NCBI GenBank assembly: GCA_002413395.1
Contig: DHWX01000017.1
Location: 1-28,070, forward strand
DNA from: Polaromonas sp. UBA5171
GTDB lineage: Bacteria > Pseudomonadota > Gammaproteobacteria > Burkholderiales > Burkholderiaceae_C
Length of the DNA: 28,070 nucleotides
Reading direction: 5' to 3'
Positions 1 through 6,932 of this stretch are shown one piece after another. Position numbers and translations under genes: made by a program. A model generated the notes under the pieces. That model made no database searches. It was not told where the DNA came from and was given only the letters and a program-made list of their open reading frames with translations. Within the stretch, counting starts at the first letter, position 1, and each line of letters starts with the position of its first letter.

Positions 1-23
1 GTAGCGGCTTCGTCCAACCTGTC

Positions 24-86
24 ATTCAACCTGTCGTTCGAGCGGGACGCCGCAAAAGCGCGGCGCCCCTCAACTTCACGTTGGGC
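24..86 (+). repeat. attC recombination site 1 (integron)
   Basis: The outer boxes ATTCAAC (24-30, RYYYAAC) and GTTGGGC (80-86, GTTRRRY) flank a hairpin. GGG (44-46) and CGCCGC (48-53) pair with GCGGCG (60-65) and CCC (66-68), leaving A47 unpaired, as the extrahelical bases of attC sites do. An alternative left box GTCCAAC lies at 12-18. The arm at 32-53 closely resembles 3800-3821 in the third site. This would be the attC of a cassette lying left of the window, and the next cassette begins at about 81. Confidence 0.75.
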
Positions 87-112
87 GGCTCAATTCTCAT
101 CTCACCACGATC

Positions 113-1340
113 ATGCCAATTAAGTGGAAGCAAGGCCAGCGGTTCAAACCTGCGGTGGTTCTGAAGAAGATCGACAATATCCGAACGCTTAGTCCGGATG
201 GCAAAGCCTCATTCTCCGGATTTGAGCTGGAAGACTGCTTACCCGCTCTGCAATCAATGCTCGTCTTCCCGACTGCCGCCGCAGAGGTTGATGCGTCAGG
301 TCTGGTATGGAAAGGTCTTGCGGCAGTCGGTGAGCACCTAAACCCAGATACGTTCATCGCCGCAATTAATAAGGAACTAAGCAAGAGGCTCGCCACAAAG
401 GAACAGACGTACAGCTTGCTTACCTCGATTTCCTTGGATCACCACGATATACCGGCACAGATCCACATAATGGAGACCAGGATACGTTTCCTGTCCGGCC
501 ACTATCCGCGCATCTATCACCGATCGCGTGACGGACTGCTGAAAACCCATTCCCTGCCAGTTCCACCTGTACCGCCTACTTATTGCAAAGTCTCGATTCA
601 GGTAAAGGCAAAGTCCGCAACGTCTGCCGTAAATAAGGCAATACGGGCTCTAGATTTTCAACGGGCGCTCTGGTGCCTGATGGGCAACCCCCAGATGCAG
701 ATGACTTTCGGAAAGCCTAGCCTATCTGCAATTAATGTTGTTCGGCTTGGCAGTCAGCACACCTTGCACCTTGCCGATGGGACCGCAGCTACTGAAAGCG
801 TATGGTTTGAGCCTGGCTTCATTGAAGCATCGATATTTCGGTTCGGGAGTCCCGATATAATTAAGCGCAACTCACGGTGGGCTCTACGGCAGATTACAGC
901 ATGCCCCTATGGCGACCACGTTGTGACCTCACTGATTCGTTATGTTCGCGCACTCGACGAGCGCGACGCGAACTCAGCGTTCTTGGCTCTTTGGGGTGCC
1001 CTTGAAGCACTAACTACTCCCAATCAGGCTAACTATGACCACACGGTAATGAGGTGCTCATTCCTGTTCAAAGACAGAACGTTCCATACGCAAATGCTTG
1101 AGCATTTGCGTGAGTACCGCAACGTCTATGTCCATACTGGCGAGTCATCAGACGGAGCCCGAACGCATTGCTATCAGCTTCAGTTTTTACTTTGCCAGTC
1201 TGATCTGGTTTCACATCCAAAACGCACGCTTCTTTCGATCACTTGAAGAGGCGAATCAGTTCCTCGATTCTCCAAGCGATCCAATAGAACTGAAGCGGAG
1301 GGTGCAACTCGCTCAAAAAGCTGTGCGATTCGTCTCGTGA
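113..1340 (+). pseudogene. HEPN (Apea-like) domain protein, frameshifted cassette gene
   Basis: The intact frame runs from ATG 113 to a stop at 1246 (377 residues), but its last 19 residues look out of frame. The C-terminal region has the pattern of Apea-like HEPN domains: an LWGALEAL helix (about 293-300) and RNVYVH (336-341), which is the RX4-6H motif of HEPN ribonucleases. Dropping one T from the run of five at 1184-1188 joins the frame to a second one ending at 1340. This continues smoothly as YFASLIWFHIQ and gives a 408-residue protein. HEPN proteins of this kind are often RNases in phage defence or toxin systems; that role is inferred here. No clear Shine-Dalgarno precedes 113, and promoter supply from the integron is likely. 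The first 250 residues match nothing I recognise. The frameshift could be a real mutation or a sequencing error in the homopolymer. Confidence 0.7.
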
Positions 1341-1353
1341 AGCTAATGCCGCC

Positions 1354-1414
1354 GCCCAACCCGGCAGTCGAGCGGACCTGCGCGAAAAACCGCGCAGGCC
1401 GCTCACTTCTACGT
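1354..1414 (+). repeat. attC site 2, left part (split by a group II intron)
   Basis: The left box GCCCAAC is at 1354-1360. A strong hairpin follows: GAGCGG (1370-1375) and CCTGCGCG (1377-1384) pair with CGCGCAGG (1391-1398) and CCGCTC (1399-1404), with A1376 bulged and a six-base loop. The site is cut after ACGT (1411-1414). Joined to TAAAC at 3310-3314 it reads GTTAAAC, a perfect GTTRRRY box. The site lies 13 bases after the end of the repaired HEPN frame, where a cassette attC belongs. Confidence 0.82.
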
Positions 1415-1840
1415 GTGTGCCGTGCATGGCACGAATCCAGCTGGGTGAAAGTCCCGGTGCCAGGCTTGTAGAGCCGAAGGCTAGCCAAAGGACAAGTGCG
1501 TCGTCGCGAGGCGGGGTGCAGAGGAAGTTCAAGGCGAAATCGCGGGGCGATGAACAAAAACCGGATATGAGGCGTGATGCATTCGGGACCAGCGGGCACG
1601 TGACCGCCAAGTCCTCCATCTACAGCGTCGGTGGTGACATCGACAAGGGTGCATTTTGTAAATCCGGCGTCTATGCGAGGAAGGATTTGTGTCTTACCAC
1701 GGGAGATCTGCAAGGTGTTTCGGGTAACCGAAACTGGGCAGCGGGAAACCGCTGCTGAACTACCATGCAGAAGTCAGCAAAAGGCATAGTAGGTGCGGCC
1801 CGCACCGAAGGCCTGAACCTTGAACGATGAGGAGCTGGGT

Positions 1841-3217
1841 GTGAAGAGAGATGGGAGTGCATCTGACAAGCGTGACGGGGAATGCCCCTCAACGCCACCA
1901 CCGTTGTCCCAGTCGGCAACACCAGTGGATGAACCCATCGCTGGAAAACCCCAGACCACCGCATCATCGGAAATCTCAACCCTGATGACAGAGGTTCTGG
2001 ATAGTGAGAACCTCAAACGGGCCTTGGCACAGGTCAAGCGCAACAAAGGCGCGCCGGGCATTGACGGCATGACTGTCGATGATCTCAGTGCCCACTTGAA
2101 AGCGCATTGGCCGACCATCCGCGCACAACTTGTGGCGGGCAGCTACTGCCCCAAGCCAGTGCGGCGCGTAGAAATCCCAAAGCCAGACGGTCGAAAACGA
2201 CTTCTTGGCATCCCCACGGTGGTGGATCGGTTTATTCAGCAAGCCATCGCGCAAGTGGTGCAGCGACACTGGGAGCCCCACTTCCACCCCAACAGCTACG
2301 GCTTTCGGCCCGGACGCAATGCTCATCAAGCAATGCGGCACGCCCAAGCCACGATCCGACAAGGATACGGCTGGGTGGTGGACATTGATCTGGAGGCGTT
2401 CTTCGACCGCGTCAACCACGACCGCCTGATGGTTCGTGTGCGCCAGCACGTGAACGCACCCGATGTGCTCAAACTCATCAACCGCTTTCTCAAAGGCGGG
2501 GTGCAAATCAATGGTCAAAAGCAGGCGACAACAGAAGGTGTGCCGCAAGGCGGCCCCTTGTCGCCGGTGCTGGCCAACGTGGTCTTGGACGAACTGGACT
2601 GGGCATTGGAACGCCAAGGCCACCGCTTTGCCCGCTATGCCGATGACTGCAACATCTTCGTCAAAAGCAAAAGGGCGGGAGAACGGCTCATGCAAAACGT
2701 AACGCGCCACTTGCGCGATTCACTGCGGCTCACAGTGAACGCCCAAAAGAGCGCCGTAGATCGCCCCCGAAACCGCAAGTTTCTGGGCTTTACCGTCAGC
2801 CGCGATGGCGCGAGGATCAAGGTGGCCGACAAGGCCATTGAGAAACTTAAAGCCGCCATCCGCGAGTTGACCCGTCGCACACGAGGTCACCGTTTGAGCG
2901 ACATCGTGCAAGAGTTGAAGACTGCCCTGACCGGGTGGAAAGCGTACTTTGGTATTGCCGAGGTGTTGAGTCCTCTGCGCGAAATCGACAAATGGGTGCG
3001 ACGGCGGTTACGATGCTACGCATGGAAACAATGGGGCAGCGCGGGTTACCGCGAGTTAAGGAAACGTGGGGTCAGCGTGCGGGAAGCTTGGAACACAAGC
3101 AAAAGCGCGCATGGACCATGGCGCCTGAGTCAAACGCCAGCACTAAATCTGGCACTGCCTGCAAGACTGTTTCGTCAAATGGGGCTACCCGAGTTGGCAC
3201 TGGCCAGGGCAGCATGA
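1841..3217 (+). CDS. ltrA: Group II intron reverse transcriptase/maturase
   Basis: This multifunctional intron protein assists splicing and copies the intron RNA into DNA at new targets. The chosen start is GTG 1841, preceded at 6 bases by GAGGAG, giving 458 residues. The frame stays open to TTG 1820, and ATG 1985 would begin nearer the conserved domain. Seen from the GTG start: the RT0/RT1 region with GAPGIDGMTV (about 71-80), SYGFRPGR (about 152-159), VDIDLEAFFDRVNH (about 180-193), PQGGPLSP (about 235-242), the catalytic YADD (266-269), and a maturase (X) segment including GWKAYF. There is no HNH endonuclease domain, as is usual for class C intron proteins. The ending (LALPARLFRQMGLPEL) resembles proteins of attC-invading introns. 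It lies inside intron domain IV. Confidence 0.93.
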   Translation: MKRDGSASDKRDGECPSTPPPLSQSATPVDEPIAGKPQTTASSEISTLMTEVLDSENLKRALAQVKRNKGAPGIDGMTVDDLSAHLKAHWPTIRAQLVAGSYCPKPVRRVEIPKPDGRKRLLGIPTVVDRFIQQAIAQVVQRHWEPHFHPNSYGFRPGRNAHQAMRHAQATIRQGYGWVVDIDLEAFFDRVNHDRLMVRVRQHVNAPDVLKLINRFLKGGVQINGQKQATTEGVPQGGPLSPVLANVVLDELDWALERQGHRFARYADDCNIFVKSKRAGERLMQNVTRHLRDSLRLTVNAQKSAVDRPRNRKFLGFTVSRDGARIKVADKAIEKLKAAIRELTRRTRGHRLSDIVQELKTALTGWKAYFGIAEVLSPLREIDKWVRRRLRCYAWKQWGSAGYRELRKRGVSVREAWNTSKSAHGPWRLSQTPALNLALPARLFRQMGLPELALARAA

Positions 3218-3235
3218 AATCAACGCAGGTTCAAG

Positions 3236-3309
3236 GAACCGCCGGATAAGTGACCCGTATGTCCGGTGGTGTGGGAGGGAGGGGCCGCGAGGCTTCTTCC
3301 TATCCCGAT
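3236..3309 (+). ncRNA. Group II intron domains V and VI
   Basis: ACCGCCGGA (3238-3246) pairs with TCCGGTGGT (3262-3270) with one G-U pair. This is a domain V-like hairpin carrying a CGC triad near the base, as in IIC introns. A second purine/pyrimidine hairpin (about 3273-3306, GGGA pairing with TCCC at its base) ends three bases before the intron 3' end and would be domain VI. The folding was done by eye only. Confidence 0.7.
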
Positions 3310-3314
3310 TAAAC
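3310..3314 (+). repeat. attC site 2, right part after the intron
   Basis: TAAAC directly follows the intron. With GT at 1413-1414 it rebuilds the attC right box GTTAAAC. The next cassette's coding sequence starts 17 bases later (3331), consistent with a compact cassette. Confidence 0.75.
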
Positions 3315-3330
3315 CCCTCAGGTATTTCGC

Positions 3331-3606
3331 ATGTTTAAGTTCGAATGGGATGATCAAAAGGCAGCAAGCAATTTGCTTAAACACGGCGTATCGTTCGACG
3401 AGGCTGTCAGCATTTTTGGGGACGCAATGGCACTAACCTTTGCAGACACGGATCACACCGAAGTCGAAGATCGAAGTCGGACTTACGGGATCTCAAACAA
3501 GGCGCGGCTTTTGGTGGTGATCCATACGGAGCGTCGCAACGGCATTCGAATCATCAGCGCAAGAAAGGCAACACGATATGAAAAAGGAATCTACGAAAAT
3601 GGCTGA
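3331..3606 (+). CDS. brnT: BrnT-family toxin (DUF497), cassette-borne
   Basis: This is a 91-residue protein of the BrnT/DUF497 family, RelE-like ribonuclease toxins that block translation and are held in check by a partner encoded just downstream. The family pattern is seen from end to end: FEWDDQKAASNLLKHGVSF near the start, an aspartate-rich middle, a GISNKARLLVV strand, and the closing IRIISARKATRYEKGIYE. Length is typical (about 90). It is the first gene after attC 2 and shares 29 bases with the antitoxin gene, the usual toxin-first order of BrnTA. In integron arrays such pairs are thought to stabilise the array. No disabling change is visible. Confidence 0.88.
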   Translation: MFKFEWDDQKAASNLLKHGVSFDEAVSIFGDAMALTFADTDHTEVEDRSRTYGISNKARLLVVIHTERRNGIRIISARKATRYEKGIYENG

Positions 3607-3838
3607 TCAAGACATCCCAGAATTGAAGCGCGATCAGCTTGGCAAGGGTGTGAGGGGCAAGTACCTGAAACACTTTATGCAGGGAAGCAATGTCGTGGTT
3701 TTGCAACCCGAAATTCAGAAGGCATTCCCCACGTCCGAGGCCGTTAACAAGGCACTGGCGAGCATGTTGGCTTTTGCGCAAGAAACTCAGGGTTTAACTG
3801 GTCGTTCAAGCCGGACGCCGCGCAAACGCGCCGCATAG
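3578..3838 (+). CDS. Antitoxin partner of BrnT (BrnA-like)
   Basis: This 86-residue protein is encoded in overlap with the toxin gene. The start may be ATG 3578 or ATG 3599 (AAGGA lies ten bases before the latter). The middle, with FPTSEAVNKALASMLAFA (about 50-67), looks like a short strand-helix-helix DNA-binding antitoxin of the BrnA/CopG kind, though I do not see a full canonical BrnA pattern. Its role as antitoxin rests mainly on position. The last 15 or so residues (GRSSRTPRKRAA, basic) are encoded by the attC itself (3792-3852), so the protein tail was probably acquired when the cassette formed. Confidence 0.7.
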   Translation: MKKESTKMADQDIPELKRDQLGKGVRGKYLKHFMQGSNVVVLQPEIQKAFPTSEAVNKALASMLAFAQETQGLTGRSSRTPRKRAA

Positions 3839-3852
3839 CTCAATCGTTGGGC
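3792..3852 (+). repeat. attC recombination site 3
   Basis: The left box GTTTAAC (3792-3798) and right box GTTGGGC (3846-3852) flank a GC-rich hairpin centred on CAAA. The arm GGTCGTTCAAGCC continuing into GGACGCCGC closely resembles the same part of site 1. The site overlaps the 3' end and stop codon of the antitoxin gene. No further RYYYAAC/GTTRRRY pair is apparent to the right, so this seems to be the last attC of the array. Confidence 0.8.
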
Positions 3853-4010
3853 GCCACAAGCACGGCTGCGGGTGACTGGTTTGGAGTGGGCAGATCGGAA
3901 AGCTGTGCAGCCGAAATGCGTCTGAAGCGGTAGCTGACGACGCCGTATCGAATGACTCCACCTGTTCGAAGATCGAAAATCAAACTTCAATACCGCCAGA
4001 CGCAAACCAG

Positions 4011-4056
4011 GTGGGTGGTGAAATTGGTAGCGCAAATCTGCGCTGTTCACCGTCAC
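4011..4056 (+). other. Imperfect hairpin in the 267-base stretch between the array and the chromosome
   Basis: The stretch 3853-4119 has no supported gene. It contains a hairpin with an inner perfect stem AGCGCA (4029-4034) / TGCGCT (4039-4044), loop AATC, and an outer stem GGTGAA (4017-4022) / TTCACC (4046-4051). No T run follows, so it is not a typical intrinsic terminator. It might be an RNA structure or the remains of a recombination site. Confidence 0.4.
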
Positions 4057-4084
4057 CATGGGTGATCAGCATCCCGCTAAACTT

Positions 4085-4113
4085 TTGTCCAAAACATGGA
4101 CTCTGTCTAAAAT
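4085..4113 (+). promoter_or_regulatory. Sigma-70-like promoter before the orphan antitoxin
   Basis: TTGTCC (4085-4090) and TAAAAT (4108-4113) are 17 bases apart. The expected transcription start falls at about 4120, which is the A of the ATG, so the message would be leaderless. GTCC (4087-4090) and GGAC (4098-4101) form a small inverted repeat overlapping the -35 element, a possible operator for autoregulation by the antitoxin. Confidence 0.5.
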
Positions 4114-4119
4114 AGGTTT

Positions 4120-4302
4120 ATGTCTACACTCGCAGCTTCCCGAGCGAAGCAGAATTTTGGTGCTCTCATCGACCAACTGGCGCAGCGCCCGGTCGCCATT
4201 GAGCGCCATCACAAAACCGTTGCAGTCGTCAGGTCTCCAGACTCAGCGCAATCCGTGGCTCGCCTGGCGCAGCAACAGCGTGAACTGCAGCGCCTTGCCT
4301 GA
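4120..4302 (+). CDS. Phd/YefM-type antitoxin-like protein, orphan and short
   Basis: A 60-residue protein whose first part (TLAASRAKQNFGALIDQLAQRPVAIERHHKTVAVV) has the shape of the Phd/YefM antitoxin N-terminal DNA-binding fold, which binds operator DNA and a RelE- or Doc-type toxin. The C-terminal toxin-binding part is shorter than usual (typical length 75-90). No toxin gene follows: the next 67 bases are noncoding, then comes an exporter gene. No ribosome binding site precedes ATG 4120. An overlapping frame (4058-4360) gives a less plausible protein. It could be a solitary regulator or antitoxin, or the remnant of a broken toxin-antitoxin pair. Confidence 0.6.
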   Translation: MSTLAASRAKQNFGALIDQLAQRPVAIERHHKTVAVVRSPDSAQSVARLAQQQRELQRLA

Positions 4303-4369
4303 CATGCGTTCCACACAAGACGCGCTGACGCGCGCCATTGCGCCACGGCGGCAGCGCTAAGCGGCTGTC

Positions 4370-5212
4370 ATGGCCGCCCATTTATACGCGCTCGGCACCA
4401 TCGCGCTGTGGGCCACGGTGGCCTCTCTCGCGGTATTGCTTAAACACATTCCGCCCTTTCTGCTCACCGGCATTTCGCTGCTGATAGGCAGCATGCTGGC
4501 GCTGCCGTTTATTCTGAAAGACAAACGAACCTGGAAGATTCCGCTGAGCACCCTGGCGCTGGGCGTTTACGGGCTGTTCGGTTTCCACTTCCTGCTCTTC
4601 CTGGCTCTGCGCCACGCGCCATCGGTGGAGGCCAACCTGGTCAACTACCTGTGGCCACTGTTGATGGTGGTGCTGGCACCGCTATTTCTGACGGGCATGC
4701 AACTGCATGGCATGCATGTGGCTGCGGCGCTGCTGGGGTTTGCCGGCGCAGTGATTGCCATTCTGGGGGCCAGTCAGGGCGCCATTGGCGCAGGCGGCTG
4801 GGCCTGGGGCTACCTCGCTGCGCTGGGCTCGGCGTTCATCTGGGCCAGCTATTCACTACTGACAAAACGCGTCGCACCCTTTCCGACGGCTGCCATTGGG
4901 CTCTTCGGCCTGGTGTCTGGCGTGCTGGCGCTGCTGTGCCATTGGGCGCTGGAGCCTGCCGTGGCGCTGTCGGGTCGCGACTGGCTGCTGCTGACGGCGA
5001 TGGGGCTGGGGCCGCTGGGAGGCGCATTTTTTCTTTGGGACAAGGCGCTCAAGCTGGGCGACGCCAGACAGATCGGAATTTTGAGTTATCTCACACCGCT
5101 GGGCTCCACCGCCCTGCTGATGCTGGTCAGCGGCCGCGCCTGGAGCTGGAGTGTGGCGCTGGCGGCCGTGATGATCATTGGTGCCGCGGTGCTGGGAACA
5201 CGGGCGAAATAG
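4370..5212 (+). CDS. DMT-superfamily EamA exporter (YddG-like)
   Basis: This 280-residue inner-membrane protein has about ten hydrophobic segments arranged as two EamA repeats (roughly 5-130 and 145-278). EamA proteins export amino acids or other metabolites. The TLALGVYGLFGFHFLLFLALRHAPSVEANLVNYLWPLLMVVLAP stretch, with its NYLWPL motif, resembles the aromatic amino-acid exporter YddG and its relatives; that substrate is an inference. Length fits the family (about 290). The first gene of chromosomal character after the integron array, it converges on pgm with a 52-base gap. Confidence 0.85.
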   Translation: MAAHLYALGTIALWATVASLAVLLKHIPPFLLTGISLLIGSMLALPFILKDKRTWKIPLSTLALGVYGLFGFHFLLFLALRHAPSVEANLVNYLWPLLMVVLAPLFLTGMQLHGMHVAAALLGFAGAVIAILGASQGAIGAGGWAWGYLAALGSAFIWASYSLLTKRVAPFPTAAIGLFGLVSGVLALLCHWALEPAVALSGRDWLLLTAMGLGPLGGAFFLWDKALKLGDARQIGILSYLTPLGSTALLMLVSGRAWSWSVALAAVMIIGAAVLGTRAK

Positions 5213-5230
5213 TCTCGGAAAAGTCGCTCC

Positions 5231-5265
5231 GACATCTCGATGATGAAAAGATGTCATGGGTTTTT
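5231..5265 (+). terminator. Possible terminator between convergent eamA and pgm
   Basis: GACATCT (5231-5237) and AGATGTC (5249-5255) form a 7-pair stem with an 11-base loop. ATGGG and five T follow on the + strand. The stem is AT-rich and the T run is five bases away, so this is a weak candidate. The position, just after the exporter stop and before the pgm stop, is right for one. Confidence 0.4.
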
Positions 5266-6932
5266 CAGGCTAAGAGCGCCTGATCAACGAGGCTCTGAGC
5301 CTCCACCAGCAGGCGGCGCAAATGCTCTTCCCCGAGAAAGCTCTCGGCATAAATCTTGTAGATGTCTTCGGTACCAGACGGGCGCGCGGCAAACCAGCCG
5401 TGTTCAGTGACCACCTTCAGCCCGCCAATGGCCGCGTCATTGCCCGGCGCGCGGGTCAGGACGGCCTGAATCGCCTCACCCGCCAGGCTTGTGGAGGTTA
5501 CCTGAGCGGGCGAGAGTTTCGATAGTTTTTCTTTTTGCTCTGGTGTTGCGGCGGCCTGGATGCGGTCAGCGCTGGGCGCGCCGAACTCCTGCGTCAGATC
5601 GCGGTAGAGCTCACCCGGATCACGGCCCCTTCGCGCAGTGATCTCCGCCGACAGCAAAGCCGGGATGATGCCGTCCTTGTCGGTGGTCCAGACGCGGCCG
5701 TCACGCCGCAGCAAAGACGCGCCGGCACTTTCTTCGCCCGCAAAGCCCAGCGAACCATCGAGCAGGCCTGCAGCAAACCATTTGAAGCCGACCGGCACTT
5801 CAATCAACTTGCGCCCCAGTCTGGCGGCCACCCGATCAATCATCTGGCTGCTCACCACGGTTTTTCCGATGGCCGCATCCTTGGCCCATTGCGGCCGGTG
5901 CTGGAACAGATAGTCGACCGCCACCGACAAATAGTGATTCGGCGGCAGCAGGCCGGCGCTGCGCGTAACAATGCCGTGCCGATCATGATCGGTGTCGCAG
6001 GCAAAGGCAATGTCGAAACGCTCCTTCAGGTCAATCAGGCTCTGCATGGCGTAGGGCGAAGACGGGTCCATGCGGATCTGGCCGTCCCAGTCGAGTGTCA
6101 TGAAACGGAAGGTCGCGTCAACCGCCGGATTGACGATGCTCAGGTCAAGCTGGTAGCGATCGGCAATCGCTGGCCAGTAGTGGACCCCGGCGCCACCGAG
6201 CGGATCGACGCCCATGCGAATGTGCGCGCCGCGAATTGCGTCCATATCGATCACCTGGTCGAGGTCGTTGACGTAAGCAGTCAGAAAATCGTGCCGGTGG
6301 GTGGTCGAAGCGTGGAGCGCCTTTTCATAAGGCATGCGCAGCACACCTTTCAGGCCGTCTTGAAGCAGCTCGTTGGCCTGTTTTTCGATCCAGCCGGTGA
6401 CGCGGGTATCCGCCGGGCCGCCGTCCGTCGGGTTGTACTTGAAGCCGCCATCTTGCGGCGGGTTGTGCGACGGCGTGATGACAATGCCGTCGGCCAGACC
6501 CGTTGTTCGCCCGCAGTTGTAGGCAAGAATCGCATGGGACACGGCAGGCGTCGGCGTGTATTCGCCGCCCGCTGCCATCATCACCTCTACACCATTGGCG
6601 GCCAGCACTTCCAGCGCACTGGCAAAGGCCGGCTCGGACAGCGCGTGGGTATCAATGCCGATGAACAACGGGCCGTCGATGCCGCGCTGCTTGCGGTAGC
6701 GGCAAATGGCCTGGCTGATCGCCAGCACATGCGCTTCATTGAAGGCTTTGTTGAAGGCCGAACCTCGATGACCCGAGGTGCCGAAGGCCACCCGTTGCAG
6801 CGGGTTCGCAGGATCGGGGGCTTCGCTGTAATAGGCCGTAACCAGCCGGGCGACGTTGACCAGCAGCTCGGGGGGTGCCGGTTTTCCGGCCAGCGGACTG
6901 ATTTTTTGGGTCGTGTTATTCGATGGACTCAT
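5265..6932 (-). CDS. pgm: Phosphoglucomutase (alpha-D-glucose phosphate-specific)
   Basis: Interconverts glucose-1-phosphate and glucose-6-phosphate, joining glycogen and nucleotide-sugar metabolism to the central pathways encoded upstream. The 555 residues match the E. coli Pgm type (about 546). Seen: RVAFGTSGHRG (47-57), the phosphoserine loop TPSHNP (153-158, Ser155) within a GGFKYNPTDGGPA context, the Mg-binding DTDHDR (313-318), the sugar loop GEESAG (399-404), and the phosphate-binding RPSGTEDIYKIY near the C-terminus. ATG 6932 is preceded by AGGAG at 7 bases and overlaps the tkt stop as ATGA. It is the last gene of the operon. Confidence 0.96.
   Translation of the reverse strand: MSPSNNTTQKISPLAGKPAPPELLVNVARLVTAYYSEAPDPANPLQRVAFGTSGHRGSAFNKAFNEAHVLAISQAICRYRKQRGIDGPLFIGIDTHALSEPAFASALEVLAANGVEVMMAAGGEYTPTPAVSHAILAYNCGRTTGLADGIVITPSHNPPQDGGFKYNPTDGGPADTRVTGWIEKQANELLQDGLKGVLRMPYEKALHASTTHRHDFLTAYVNDLDQVIDMDAIRGAHIRMGVDPLGGAGVHYWPAIADRYQLDLSIVNPAVDATFRFMTLDWDGQIRMDPSSPYAMQSLIDLKERFDIAFACDTDHDRHGIVTRSAGLLPPNHYLSVAVDYLFQHRPQWAKDAAIGKTVVSSQMIDRVAARLGRKLIEVPVGFKWFAAGLLDGSLGFAGEESAGASLLRRDGRVWTTDKDGIIPALLSAEITARRGRDPGELYRDLTQEFGAPSADRIQAAATPEQKEKLSKLSPAQVTSTSLAGEAIQAVLTRAPGNDAAIGGLKVVTEHGWFAARPSGTEDIYKIYAESFLGEEHLRRLLVEAQSLVDQALLA

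Larger units (their letters stand above)
1415..3309 (+). mobile_element. Group II intron, IIC-attC type, complete
   Basis: A 1,895-base retroelement. Its 5' end GTGTGCC (1415) fits the GUGYG consensus and its 3' end is an AY dinucleotide (3308-3309). It holds a ribozyme 5' half (1415 to about 1840), a reverse transcriptase/maturase gene, and domain V and VI hairpins just before the 3' end. Size, small RT lacking an endonuclease domain, and position next to an attC hairpin all fit subclass IIC introns that home to attC sites. The boundaries were chosen because excision restores an intact attC box. The alternative 5' end at 1413 (GTGTGTG) would not. Splicing activity is not shown by sequence alone, but all expected parts appear intact. 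Confidence 0.85.

Noticed and set aside
1417..1758. 113-codon frame at the start of the intron
   Set aside because: It lies in the ribozyme 5' domains, whose RNA structure explains the sequence, and no protein family is evident.
4058..4360. 100-codon + strand frame overlapping the orphan antitoxin
   Set aside because: The Phd-like frame at 4120-4302 is better supported by family pattern and promoter.
4651..5283. 210-codon frame within the EamA gene
   Set aside because: Same-strand out-of-frame shadow of a protein with clear membrane segments.
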